Positions 1-12,371 are shown, counted from the stretch's first letter. The stretch: 64,000 nt of DNA from Mycocentrospora acerina (GCA_022701365.1 JAKUHH010000072.1:434001-498000); one strand, 5' to 3'. Translations and numbers: made by a program. The notes: generated from the sequence alone by a model not told the origin.

Positions 1-666
1 GCGTGCTGAACCGGGCTCTACATATTCTGACTTGCGCCTTCGACCGACAGAGTTCAATGATTCTGTTGGAGAACGCGCCTCTGTGCTACTTCTTAGACTG
101 TTGCGACGTCGTTTCAGTGGTGGTTGGTCATCGTGGGAAATAGGGAGATGCGAAAAATTGTGGGACTCGGCGGAATAGGGTTGTCCGTCGAGGGATAATA
201 TGCCATGTTGGTCAAAACGCGTCATTAGTGGGGTCATTGTTGCAGCGTTCTGAATATGCATTGTCGAAGTCGTTGCAGGGAATATCGGAGATGCCGAGTA
301 TGCGTTATCTGGAGGGAAGCCGAGGGTCGCTGATGTGCTGATAGGGTCTGGTGTAGAAACAAAATCGGCATAAACGTGTTGTGACGCTTGCTTCAGAGAG
401 AGGTTGTCGTCTTGACTTGAAAATCGATTGTGTTGGAATATTGAATCGTGTCTGAGCTGGCCATCGGAAGAAGTCGGAGCAGGCGTTGAGAAGTTTATGT
501 AGGTATTCGTTGTCGCCATGGGAGGTTGGGTTTCTGGGAGCGGACACGCCCAATGATTCTGTGTGCTGTACATGGTGGCCATCTCAGTGGCTAGCTCGAG
601 ACTCAACTGACTATCACCGTAGTGGGGAGGACCAATGGACTGGACTGCGAGTAGTTGTGTTGTCAT
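1..666 (-). CDS. Probable bZIP transcription factor, N-terminal part, cut by the window edge
   Basis: The frame is open from position 720 to position 1 on the minus strand. The first ATG is at 666-664 and an in-frame TGA lies at 723-721, so 222 codons are visible. The protein is rich in Ser, Thr, Pro, Gln and Asn, as in activation regions. Near the edge it turns basic, with KRRRNS about residue 185, then GRRRKSEYVEPGSAR as the last residues. That lead-in resembles the stretch just before the basic region of fungal ATF/CREB-type bZIP proteins, where an EKNRKAASKCR-like motif would follow. The bZIP domain itself lies outside the window, so the family is inferred. The gene reads leftward and its promoter lies in the long stretch to the right. 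Alternatively it is another Ser/Pro-rich nuclear protein. Confidence 0.55.
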   Translation of the reverse strand, partial: MTTQLLAVQSIGPPHYGDSQLSLELATEMATMYSTQNHWACPLPETQPPMATTNTYINFSTPAPTSSDGQLRHDSIFQHNRFSSQDDNLSLKQASQHVYADFVSTPDPISTSATLGFPPDNAYSASPIFPATTSTMHIQNAATMTPLMTRFDQHGILSLDGQPYSAESHNFSHLPISHDDQPPLKRRRNSLRSSTEARSPTESLNSVGRRRKSEYVEPGSAR

Positions 667-3380
667 GGGGCGATGCGTGGATGTGCAGAGAGCGAGTGTC
701 GAGTATGTTGGAGGCCAGGTTCACGTTGCTGTTGTTGTGGAGAGCAGCAGGGAGATATTAGTTGCTGATGGAGGAAGCGATTTCGGATAAGGCGCGTCCA
801 GATCCCAAGGACTGCAGCGACTAAGAATACACATGGCGTAGACCGGCTGGCAACCTGGGGGCATGGCGTCAGAGGGGACCAAACAGGGTTGGCCAGACCA
901 GGCTGGCATCTATGGCGCAGCGTTGAACAGCATGCAGATTGCACGAACGTTGGACGATTCACTTGACGGAACAGAGGTCGACGGGAACGCAGCAGTGGGC
1001 GTGTTCAGCCCTTCCGCGCCAATGGGTGGACCACGATTGCCGTGCCCTGCTTGAGAAGATAGCAAGTGCTGGCCCATCGTGGTATAACGTTGATGGGGAT
1101 CAGGGCAAAGCCAGAAGTGGTGTGAGATGGTAGGCCCTGCGCGAGGCCAAAGAGTGGATCGCCTACGGCCATAGCTGCCGTGCCCACTCTTGGCATCTGG
1201 TCCCACAGCCGGAGAAGACGGCCGCCGCCAATAGGAGGCGGCCATTGCAGGGCAGAGTAGAGTTTTGAGTTCCTTTTGCAGCCTCACCAGGACAACTTGT
1301 GGCGAGGGCTCGGTGGTGTGGGCTATCAGCTGAATGGCCCGGATGCCGTTGTGAGTGGGAGCAGAACGAGGGTCGTTGCGGTTGGAAACAGCAATGTCTT
1401 GGCTCCGCGGAACACCGTTGGTGTGGAGCCGCGATCGTCCCAATGGCTATATCCTACGCGGTTAGCGTCTGAGCAAGGCTCCGGCCTCACACTACTCCAT
1501 TCGCCGCTCACCATGGAGCCCCGCCCGCTGTCTGTCCAGCAGTGCTGCACTGGCACGTCCATCGACGAACGACTTGCTCGACCTCAATACTACTCAGTGC
1601 TCACACACTCGCCCTTGTGAACAACCTATATCGCCGTGCTACAAGCTTGACAGAACCGAAAGTATCCTGACTCTCAGCCGTCAATCCGGCTCCCGTTCCC
1701 TGTCCAATTGAACGCCATGTCTGCAGGCGCCTGCGTTCTCGTACTGTGTGGGGACCACCCTGAAGCTCAGCTTCATGGCTACTCGGGGTCGTCTTTCACT
1801 TCCCCACTTTTAACCCTCCTGCTCTTGCGCGGCTCAACGTTGGGCTGTCTCGGCTTCCGCCATTTTTTGTCTAGTTTGATAGACAGCCAATCTTTCACAG
1901 CACAACGACCCTGGGAAGACACTGCTCCACTCGCTCCCCAGCACCTACTGCAGCAAGCTCAGTTGAGTCGTGTCAAGCTGTCAACGCACGTAGACATTGT
2001 CGCTACTCCAACTAGACTGTTCATGTCGTCCAGACGTGACCTTGTACTACATATGGTCTCGTATACGTATACATTTGTTGCATGAGCCCCATCGTCCCAA
2101 GGCTGTGGTGAATAGGAGAACTGCAAGACTGGCTATGCCCAACAGGGTAACTGCAGGTAGGCTCCCGATGCCCCGTCAGCCCTATGAAGCGTGGGTTCTT
2201 GTCGGACACTCTTTCGGCCAACGTTTTCTCGGTCAGATTTCCTGAGTGGTGAGAGATCTTGTTTTTCCCAGATATGCCCTGATGTATCCGATAACCCTCC
2301 TATCAAGCGGATCAGGGTAAATACATTAATTGACTGCAAAGAGACATCTGGTAGGACTAAATTGGCACGGAATTATGCTGACTACTGTGATTGACATCTA
2401 CTTTGAGCGTTCGAGCTGATCAGTGTTCACAGCACACTGCATGGAGCGGACCAGGCAGACGGAGATCACTACGAAAGATGGTCGATCCACATTCGAGTCG
2501 TGTTATTTCCTATTTTCCCGTCTCTTTTATCATCCTTTGGATGTAGCACCCTTTTTTGTTCTCAGCCATACCCAGATGTCAGCAATTTTAGAGAACTGCC
2601 GGGTCACACGTCGGCAACACATGCCGCTTCTGACCTCTTATGCAAGCAAGTCCCCTGCCTGTCCGCGCGAGTAACTCTATCGGTACATCTCCGACTCTTT
2701 CTCCGCAATCGCAAACTCCTTCCAGGTTGTTGCGGCGAACATCGGCAATACAGGTGCAGTGAATGCTTTCTAGAATCACGAGTAAATGCTTCTTCGACTG
2801 ACCATCTCTCGGTTGGTCACCACATGGATTTACTGCCACGCGGCTGACAAACGTTTGAAACGCCTTGCAGCCTTTCCACTTCAGCTTTAGTTTGTCATCT
2901 CTCGACAGAAAATTGTTTTCCACGCGAGAGGGTTTATTGTGTTCTCCACACGGAAAGGGTCAAGTGCATGGGCAAATGGCGCAAAACACGCATCGCTTCC
3001 TGCGGTGAGATGCTACATCCACGATTTTGTGTAAACCAGCAGGCGCATGCTATCCTGAATGACTCTCCCTTAAAATTGCAAGCCCCAAGAAAAGGATCAG
3101 CATTATGGACGCTTTGCTTGCTTGCTTGTGACGTCGGCCGTCTGATCTTGGAAGTAAGGGCCAATCACTCAACTCCCAGCTTGTCTCATCGGTTCGTCTC
3201 TGCGTTGTCGTATCCTTGTTTCTCCAGTCTCCAGCCACTCCATCTCGCGTCTTATTCGCACTTGTATACGTGCAGATGACTGCTATATCCGGCTTATAAT
3301 CGGAAGAACGAACATACCCGCTAATAATGGCATGTGAAAGCGTGCGAACCCTAGCATGTTGATTTTGACATCTCTGCGGC
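667..3380. other. Long non-coding stretch upstream of the bZIP-like gene
   Basis: About 2.7 kb with no convincing gene. Open frames here are short, overlap in several frames and lack recognisable domains. CT-rich blocks around 1450-1950 and 2490-2720 look like leader or promoter sequence. Long 5' regions are common for fungal regulators, so this is probably the promoter and 5' leader of the leftward gene. Confidence 0.5.
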
Positions 3381-3806
3381 TCATTCCTCCGGCTTCAGCT
3401 CGTTGACGCTACATGCTGCCGGATAATATTTCGACGGACTTGGATCCCGAACACGACTATCCCTAGAAATGTCACAATCTCCAAGCATCATAGCGTTCCG
3501 CTTTGTTTTCTTTTTACTCTGTGAGATACACCTGATTGCGCTCGGGATGATACCCAAGATGCCTTTAATGACTACTCCTGCAAGCCCAGACGAGCTGTCA
3601 GCCACGAGGGCCTTAGGCGTGGAGATTACGGGTGCATCACCACTTCCGGGTTGACCTCCTGTTGAAGGTCGAATGCCGGAGGGGTCCAGCGTGTGGAACT
3701 TTGTGCCCGATTCAGCGCTGACGACCCAAGTGTCGGACATGGGTCCAAGGCAGCACTTTTTGCTGAGTTGGGCTCTATACAGAAGACTGCACGCCCGAAT
3801 ACGCAA
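3381..3806 (-). pseudogene. Decayed fragment of a single-pass or GPI-type surface protein
   Basis: A 141-codon open frame with no ATG at its start. It reads CC, then DTWVVSAESGTKF, then IRPSTGGQPGSG, then a Ser-rich linker, a hydrophobic stretch (GLAGVVIKGILGIIPSAI) and a basic KKKTKR run, ending at a stop. This is the order expected for the C-terminal half of a fungal single-pass surface protein: Cys-rich head, Ser/Pro linker, membrane helix, basic tail. The helix carries Lys, Pro and Arg, which suits a degenerating segment. Upstream (3800-3910) another frame continues with Cys residues, then stops, as if frameshifts have accumulated. The linker resembles that of the intact gene at 35386. 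It could also be a real intron-containing gene that I failed to join. Confidence 0.3.
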
Positions 3807-3910
3807 TCGCAGTCCATTATGGTTTCAGGACCGTGTAGTCGGATCAGAAGATGAGAGTCTGGATGATCCTTGTAGGAGAAACGCGAGTCAACATCGTGGC
3901 ACTAACTAAC

Positions 3911-6900
3911 AGCCTGCTTGTCGTGATTGAATCCGCTGTTTACTGCCGCACGGGCGGAGCATTCAGCATCGTCGTGTAATGTAGTAACCTAACGCTTAGC
4001 TACTGCAAAGGGTGCGCTACTTACTTCGTACGCGTACTCGATGAGCTTATGCTCATTCATATACATTACCCTCTCGAATATCACACCATACGAGAACTTG
4101 CTGTTCACATCCGCGCCTAGGAGTGCGCCTTGCTCTCCAAAGCCGCGGTCAACTCCTATATCATATTGAGATATAAAGGCGTCCACCTTCACATATAGTT
4201 GATCGCATCCTCATATACGCAAGTTATCATCATTACATCAGGAGTACGCCTTATGAGCGAAGTTTCCGGCGGCAACGTCTCCGTTTCCGCAGTCGAGGTA
4301 ACCCTGCACATGCTGAAAAAACATCTCCAATTGGGAGGGAATTGGAACCGATTGGGAGACATCGGTATTGCATCTTTATTCTGCATACTTTCATATCGGC
4401 GATGGTGGCTTGAGGATTGGTGCGGTGATTGGCATGTTGATTTTGCTGACAATGCCGCTGCTTACAGCAAACGCGTGCACGTTATCGTACTTCTGGGTTG
4501 TATCGATGGAACTTGCGAGTTAATTTCGCAATTGTTTCATTCATTTTCAGCCATCTCACGTTCGACCGATGATCGTATTTTTTGCGTCCATGTAGCGGTA
4601 GGGTCATCTACAACGTGTCCACTTGATATCGCAGCTTCGAAAGGTTGAATCTTTTATCAATTCTTCCATTTTGAGTGTTCCCTTGTATTTTATATAGTCG
4701 TTGGATTCAAAAAAGCACATCCGAATGTCTTTTACGCCTCATTCAAATACCAGCAAATGGCGAATTTTGTATCATTGTACTCTTTATAACAGAGACAAGG
4801 TCAGTAGGCAATTCCTGTTCGGTAAAACACCAGACAGAATGCTTGGACTCAAAGAGCCTAAATTTTGACGTAAAACTGAGATTGTTTGCCAACGATGAAC
4901 TTGGAGCTGTTGAACTCGGCCGTGAGCAAACCGGCTGCTACTCAACATACTACAAATATGACAGTAATTGTCAATACTAAACTGTTCATTACGGTAGGCT
5001 TTATCTTTGGGCAGCAATTTGGAAAGGCGCACACAAGACCAATTGTTCTCTACGAAAAATGATGGTAGCAACGGCTAGACGCCCGTGGTACCCACCAGCA
5101 GAACGCCATACTTACGAATTTCTCGATAGCAGGTAAACGTACATCTCTTCCTCAGAAGAAATCTGAAATCATTCCTATTCTCAACGTCAGATACCTGAGA
5201 CCTCAGCTATCTCGCAGCAAAAACAATCTGAAATGAGCGTGGTGCATGGAAGATTTTCCCAAGTTCTGAATGTTGGGTTACACGAGATTTACTCCGCCTC
5301 AATCGATCGACTGCTCTCGTATCCTGCAGCATGTAATCCAATCATCTTTTGCTTACCCTGCAGTCTCCTCGACATGGTTCAAGCCTCAGCTTGCTCCCTT
5401 CGCCCCTCTAAACAGTCACAAAGAATCTTTTTTTCGCGATAATATTCCATCTACAGCTAACGAGGATTTGACGCTTTCGACGCAGGATTTCCCCGTAGCG
5501 TTCCCGAACACTAAGTGTATACTCAACACGGGGATTCGGGATCGATCGTTTCAAGAATTTTATTGTTGAGGCTCTTTTCTTTTTTCTCAATTATCTGTGT
5601 TATGTTGATGTATGACCTTTAGATGTTGTTGATATCACACACCCCCCGTGCAGCATGTTGAAGGGCTAATCCTTTTGTGAGGGAACGACTGAAGAGGGAC
5701 TTGTTGAACTAATAGTTAGGGAGGAATAGGTGGTCACATGCTGCAGCACATGACAGGTTATAGTGTTGGGTAACAACTTCAATTCCTGATGAACTTTAAA
5801 CCGCACAGAAAGAGTCAGAACTCGTGCTGACAAGCAAATCAAACAAGATATCACTTTTTCTTGTGAATCGAGACCCCTATTAGAGGCCATTTGAGTTTTG
5901 AGGTGCAACTATCATAATCTTGATAGCCTTGTTGAGTTGACAACACTTCCTGTTATATGAAAGAAGTTCTCTACATTACTAACTTAAATTCACTCGTTTT
6001 CTAACCTTTCAAAAATGTTCTGAAAATAAATATAATATCTACTTGCAATAGTTTAATATAGTATTTTAGATTCACATATACTCATTCCATTGTCTCAAAC
6101 AGACTACTTTTAAAACTTATTCAGTTCTTCGTTTTCGGTGCATGATTCGAATAGCAACCAATTTAATTGTCCTAGTATTTCAACTTTGTTTCTTGAACGT
6201 CTAAGTATGAAAACAAGCTAATGCAAATGACGTTGTTGCTAAACTATATTTTAGTATAGAACGGTTGAAAACAGCAGGCGAAGATGTATCTCAGCTATGC
6301 CGAAAATTAACAACAGAATGCAGAATGCATATATTTATATTTTCATACGGAGGTATCATCACTGCACACCGTTCAAAATTATGGTACGTACCTTCTGGAC
6401 TCGGAGTCTCTTTGCCATGAACTCGGAATCAGCCCCCGCCCCCCGTACGAAACCATAGCACGACCGCCATGTCGACTCCACGATTTTTCAAGCCACATTC
6501 CTCTGTGCACGATGTTTTCCCTAAATTGGACGCCCAGCCAGACTAGCTAACCCAAAAAACATTGCATCCCCTCTGTGCCTTCCACCACTCCTAACAAAAA
6601 CCACACAATCCGTCATTGAAATTTGATTCTCATCGTAATCTTCCTGGTTTTCATGCCATATATCCTCGATGGTACGAGCAGTTGCAATTTTTTTTTACAG
6701 ACTCAGATGCCATAGCAGCCATTTCCGTGTTCACATGCAAAGTAACTATCACAGTCGTTGCCGCCATCTTCAGTATCGTCGGGAGATAAATCATTGCACC
6801 AACTGTCACTCTCTCTATAGCCATGATAGCGTGTGCACAAAACGGCGCACTGCGTCTTAGGCTAGGGGATATGTCGTTTGCAAAGTAAAAGTAGGCGACG

Positions 6901-7475
6901 AGGAGAATAATAACTGCGGTAAAGAGATTGGGGAATGGGAAGGCGTTGGTATATTGCGAGAATCGAGGGTAGAGAGAGTTAGTATTGTTTCTGAGGGCGT
7001 AGTGAGAGGCAAGGGATTGTGATGATTGGTGTTAGAGGGTCGAAAATTAAAGTTAGTTGGTGCAAGAGTAATTGCTAATACTCGGTTTATTGGTAGTGTT
7101 GCAGTTGATATAAAGAATCTGTGATACCGAAGAGTTATCGAAGTTGAAGAAGAGAGGACTGGGTAGATATTTGGGTACTCATGAGACCACCTAGTACCTG
7201 ACAGGTGCGCTAGTAGCGACGAGAGAGCGCGAGATGACCGCATAATACGAACAAGATAAAGAGGCTGTGAGTACAAATTCGGAGTGTGGCATTGTTCTTT
7301 TGCAGGATCGCGTCAATGGAATTGCCAGAGCAAAAATGTTCATGAACAGACATTAAGACAACAGCGTCGATTTAATAATATACTACTTGAATAGAAATTG
7401 AACGACCTACTATTTGCTAAATTTTCAAGCTGCCTCCTGTCAAAAGATGTGTCCCGTATATTGCTCTTCGTCTAA
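3911..7475. other. Gene-poor, partly AT-rich intergenic region
   Basis: No supported gene in about 3.5 kb. The stretch around 5900-6400 is clearly AT-rich compared with the flanks. Short frames at 4199-4648, 5233-5569 and 6857-7243 have no recognisable motif; the last encodes a Ser/Thr/Pro-rich shadow of a purine-rich strand. It could be an old, mutated repeat, but I see no terminal repeats or transposase residues. Confidence 0.4.
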
Positions 7476-9805
7476 TTATGCATCCCAATCCATATCGTCC
7501 TCGGAAGCGACGTCTTGGATTCTGCCCTCCTCATACTCGATTGACTGCAACGTGTGTTCTACTCCTCCAATATTATCGTCTTCATTGTCTGTCCCCAAAA
7601 CCCATGCGCCAGTTGCGTCTGTTATAGCCCTCTCTTGCAGAGCTGCATACGCGTGTGGATCTTGGACCTGTAATTCGATAACTTGAGTCCTTCGCCGCTT
7701 ACGACGTCTTCGGCCTGAAGTATTGGTTTCGTTTCCGGACTCAGAATCACTGATGAGTGGATATGTTTGTGTGAGAGGCTCAAGAACTTCTGGCTTGTGA
7801 TTTGCTGCGAAGCTTGCAGCAGGCACAGGAGTGCGGAACTCATCCCATTCTGGGCGATAATCAACCCAGCTCCGCCAGTCATCAGAAGCCGTGACAATCT
7901 TTACAGAGCTTTCAGTATCTGTATCGTCTTCTTCATCACTTTTGGCCATGTCTTTGACATTCGGTTCGAGGCCGAGCAAATTCCACAACGAGCGCTCTTC
8001 TTGCCGGCTAGCTTGACGGTCAAATGTGTTGATGCTGATAACGTTACATTCTTCATCTTTTGCTGATATAGATGGTGGAACACTTGTGCGATGGCCATCA
8101 GAGTCTCTGTACGTATGCACCGAGTCGGGAGATCCACGTCTTTCATCTTCAGGGGGCTCATCGGAGTTTACTTGACGAACTTCAAACTCAGGATCGTCTA
8201 CATCATCGTCAGAAGATTCAACAGCAAGTCGCTCTAGGGGCAGTGGGGTCCCGCTGCGTATCGCTCTGGATTTGAAAACTTCATCCTCGCCACCAGACGT
8301 AGCCCATGGGGTTTCTGTGTCTGAACGCTCGCTAACAGATTCTGCACGACTCATAATGCGTTCAACTTCATCCCAGGGAACCTCTTTTTTGGATTTTCCC
8401 TGATGGCCAGGAGTGTATTGTCCTGCAAAGACCCGGACACCACACCGTCTTGCAACACCCTTCCATCTCTCCTTCCCATCGCGCTTCATCCCGAGTATGT
8501 CAATGGCAGATAGTACATCTCTTCTCTTGACATAAGGCAAGTATCCTTTCTTGGTCCGTCTCCGTTGGGCTCGGAGACGTGAAGTAGCTTGCACAATAGC
8601 TGTTTGCATTAGTCGTCTGGTAAGAGACAAGACGAGCGTGTGAAAGTCGTTGAATGCGGTGCGATATATCGACGGCTCAGTGACGGTATCTGACACATAC
8701 TCGGACCAATGCGGCCAAGGGGATGGTATGTCTGAGGAACGATTCATGAACAAATTTTTGGAAAGCGTGAGCATCGCCTCGGCTTGAAGGAGGTTTGCTT
8801 GTGGAACAGCTTCTAGAACATCCGGACCTAATGTACTGCCTAGCTGTATGGACTCATTCTCTTGATCGTGATCTTCGAGTACCGGTGGGGCAGAACTAAT
8901 TCTCATAATCTTCGACTTCTGTGCTTTGGTCGGCTTCTTCGATGGGTACACGCAGTCCTTATCGTTGGAACGCACACAAGTGCCGCATGGATTACCTCTG
9001 TCACATTTGGTCTTTTGTTGTCGGCAAAATGTACACGCCCTGATATATCAGCATGCCGTCCAATGATCATGTGTAAGAGAGGCACACACCCAGCAACGCC
9101 TCTACGCGTAGGGTCTGGTTCACTCGTCGGTGTGGCCGACGGGCCCCGCGAACGACTGCCGTCGAAAGATTGTTCAATCTCTTCAGCAATCGCAGGCGTG
9201 ATGAGCCAGTAGTTTCCATATTTCTCCTGTTCTTCCCTCTCCTCAAACGACTCCTGAAACCACGCAAGTGCTTCAGCTGTGATGTCGAGCTGCTCATCGC
9301 ACTCGTTGCTGATCTCAACTGCAGCCGGGACGTCGTGAAGTGTCACACCCACATCGCCTTGCTTAGCGGCAGCCTCTTGAAGTAAGAGAAGCAGCTGGCG
9401 TGTCTCTGGGACGCTCTTGGTGCCAATGGCGTTTGCGATGGCTGGCGTGTCATCCTTGCCTAGCCGCTCTAGCGCTGCAAAAAGCATAGCCTGCTCTTGC
9501 GCGGTCCATACTGAGGCGCCAATCTGGGTGGTGTAGTGCTGCATCTCCTCGTTTGCTTGAAACCGGGATGCTGCATGGCGCACTTGCTCGTTGAAAAGCT
9601 CGCGGTAGGCATCGTTGTACCTGCCCTCAAGGTGGTATTTGCGGATTCGCGAAGGCTGTGCCGACTCTAGGCGGCGTCGCTTCCTAGGGCTCAGGGGCGT
9701 TTGCGATGGGCGTCGAGAGAGAGGCCGCGTGGGACGTCCTGAGTAGCCGTCGCTTGAAGACGCTCGAGACGATGCGACATGCTCGAAGTCTGAGTCGGAG
9801 CTCAT
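7476..9805 (-). CDS. Rrn5-like RNA polymerase I transcription factor with SANT and Zn2Cys6 motifs
   Basis: Two exons, complement(7476..9039, 9090..9805), giving 759 residues. The 50-nt intron has donor GTGTGT and acceptor CAG, and phase is kept (GG|G). Residues 1-60 are Ser/Arg-rich with a basic RKRRR patch. Residues 61-85 (GRYNDAYRELFNEQV) followed by a SANT/Myb-like segment at 97-143 (VWTAQEQAMLFAALERLGKD) match the Rrn5 family, a subunit of the upstream activation factor that recruits RNA polymerase I to the rDNA promoter. Exon 2 opens with a Zn2Cys6 pattern: Cys 241, 244, 251, 257, 260 and 268 (C-X2-C-X6-C-X5-C-X2-C-X7-C), not a feature of the yeast protein. A helical segment (SLTRRLMQTAIVQATSRLR) and a conserved DVLSAIDILGMKRDG block follow; the C-terminus is acidic. 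It diverges from the helicase gene at 10004 across 198 bp. Confidence 0.8.
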
Positions 9806-10003
9806 TGCGGGCGAGGCCAGATACGAGCGAGCCGTGTGTCTCCAGATGGCAGCACTGCGACTTCACGTGATTTTGGCGCAGAGCAGGACTCCATGGTGAG
9901 CGGTGAAGAGACTCCAAGGGCTTTGGCAAAGCTCCATCAAAACATTTTGGTGGGGCCAAGGCGCCGCGGAGTTAACCGGGGTTAGGCAGGCGCGTCATGC
10001 TTC
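9806..10003. promoter_or_regulatory. Shared divergent promoter of the Rrn5-like and Irc3 genes
   Basis: Only 198 bp separates two start codons that face away from each other, so the promoters must overlap. A 12-bp interrupted palindrome, TAACC-GG-GGTTA, lies at 9973-9984, and its right half continues as GGGGTTAGG, which resembles the telomere-type TTAGGG motif. The palindrome is seen; any function is inference. Confidence 0.5.
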
Positions 10004-12110
10004 ATGCGTGACTTCGCGACAACTTCGCTCCCTCCTCTTCAGCGCCCCATGTTTCGTCGTCTGCAGCACGTGCTGAGACTGTCCACACGGACGGGCCTTT
10101 TTCATGTCCGACCAAGTGCTAGATGTGCATCGAGAGTGCGCAGAGGCAGCCTGGTCGCGCCGCCAGCATCCCCACCATCGCCGCCAGCTCCTCCATTGAA
10201 GATCACGTTGCGCGAGTACCAGGAGGAATGCATCCAGGCTGTGCTCTCATACCTGGATGCAGGCCACAAGCGACTTGGCGTGTCGCTGGCTACGGGTGCG
10301 GGCAAGACTGTCATCTTCACCCACCTCATTGATCGTGTTGCCGCCGTTGGTCATGCTACGCAGACACTCATCCTCGCCCATCGCCGCGAGTTGGTCGAAC
10401 AAGCTGCCCGGCACTGCACTCTCGCCTATCCTGACAAGCATGTTGAAATCGAACTGGGAAGTGCACAGGCGTCTGGGACTGCCGACATCACAGTAGCTTC
10501 AATACAGAGCATCTCCTCTGGAGACAGGCTGCAAAAGTTTGATCCCTCCAGATTCAAGCTGGTGCTTGTGGATGAGGCACACCACATTGTCAGTAATACA
10601 TATCTTGACATGCTGGAACATTTTGAGTTGAGACATCCTGCCGACTGGAGCACGACGCAAGCTCCTGCCTTGGTTGGCGTGTCAGCCACCTTCTCACGCT
10701 TTGACGGGAAGAGTCTCGGCTCTGTCATTGACCACATTGTCTACCATCGGTGAGCAATCTTGCAGCAGCGTTACCGCCATTATGATTGCTAATTGTTAAA
10801 GTGACTACGTTGACATGATTGAAGAAAACTGGCTTTCTGACGTCGTCTTCACCACCGTTGAGATGAAAGCCGACTTGACCAAAGTAGGTGCCGGGACTAA
10901 TGGCGATTTTCAAACCTCAGCGCTCTCCAAGGCCATCAACACGGACGAGACGAATGAGATTGTTGTAAAGACCTGGTCAAAAAAGGCAGAAGGACGTAGT
11001 TCAACACTCATTTTCTGCGTCGATTTGAGTCATGTCACCAACCTCACTGCAAAGTTTCGAGGATACGGTATAAATGCCCAATTCGTGACAGGCGACACGC
11101 CAGCCAAGATACGCAGCGCAAGGATCGAGGCGTTTCGAAATGGCGAATTCCCCGTACTGCTGAACTGTGGAGTATTCACAGAAGGTACTGATATTCCAAA
11201 TATCGACTGTGTACTTCTCACTCGTCCGACAAAGTCTCGCAATATGCTTGTACAGATGATTGGGCGAGGTATGCGTTTGCACAAAGGCAAGGAAAATTGC
11301 CACATCATTGATATGGTCGCCGCATTGAGTACAGGGGTTGTTTCGACGCCGACTCTGTTTGGTCTGGATCCGTCGGAGATAGTCGAGAAAGCGGACATGA
11401 AGACTTTGGTGGCCTTGAAAGAGAGAAAGGAGTACGAAAAACAGCGAGAGGAAGAAGCCGCCGAGCTCGAGAGACGGACCATCAATAAAAATTTACCAAC
11501 ATCCGTTACCTTTACAGATTATGACTCTATTCATGATCTCATCGCAGACACCTCTGGGGACCAATACATTCGTAATCTTAGTCCATATGCATGGGTCAGT
11601 GTCGGAGGAGGTAAATTTGTCCTGGGCAACAACAGCGGAAACTACCTCATTATTGAGCCATCTGCAGCTCATGAAGGTAGATTGAGGGCGAAATACTATT
11701 GGATGCTACCGGCATCCAAGAGAGTCAATAGCCCGTATGGAACTCCACGCGTCATCGCTGAAGGGGATTCATTGGAGCATATTGTCCATGCCGCTGATAC
11801 CTACGCTTCTGACGCCTTTGAACATGTCTGGATTGCAAAGCATCAATCTTGGCGTCGAAGTCCTGCGTCGACAGCACAGCTGAATTTTTTGAACAAGTTT
11901 CGACCTGACCAGGACCACTTGAAGCCAGGAGACCTGACCAAAGGCAAAGCCGGAGACATGATTACCAGACTTAAGCACGGTGCGAAGGGCCGATTCACGA
12001 AGGCAGTAGGAAAACAAAAAAGCGAAACTCGCTCCAAGGAGCGTACGGAGATCATTCACCAGCGCATGCAAGGTAAAATCAAGGTTGGGCCAGTCGAGCA
12101 AGCACAATAG
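10004..12110 (+). CDS. IRC3: Mitochondrial DEAH-type ATP-dependent helicase, Irc3 family
   Basis: Exons 10004..10749 and 10802..12110 give 684 residues. The 52-nt intron splits an Arg codon (CG|T). Superfamily 2 motifs are present in order: ATGAGKT (Walker A) at residues 96-102, VDEAHH (motif II) at 189-194, SATF (motif III) at 227-230, and in the second lobe TEGTDIP and QMIGRGMR (motifs V and VI). The first 50 residues are rich in Arg and Ser with no acidic residue after position 3, as in a mitochondrial presequence. The second Met (residue 16, MFRRLQHVLRL) may be the true start. Irc3 in yeast is a branch-migration helicase needed to maintain mitochondrial DNA. The basic Lys-rich C-terminus agrees with nucleic-acid binding. 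The gene diverges from the Rrn5-like gene. Confidence 0.88.
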
Positions 12111-12371
12111 TTCGACTCGAAGAACATGAGCAAGGTGTCAGATGTCACATCAAGATGTCGATGTCTCCCACACGAGTTGCGCAGTCAACAGAGTAGCCTC
12201 TTTACTAATAGGCGCGTCGTCGATTAAAGTGATTCGTCCCGGACTTTAGTCTTACTCCTGGCTACACGATTTCGCTTTTTTCTGGTTGAACTTGTAAGAA
12301 CCACGAGGCTTAGAAAACTCGGAAATAATTCTTGGCTGTACCCACAGTGCCTTTGGTGGCTCCACGATTGT

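Noticed and set aside
4189..4648. Overlapping frames on both strands
   Set aside because: No ATG at a sensible place and no motif; both cannot be real.
6857..7243. 128-codon minus-strand frame starting MRSSRALSSLLAHL
   Set aside because: Looks like a targeting peptide at first, but the rest is low-complexity Ser/Thr/Pro opposite a purine-rich strand.
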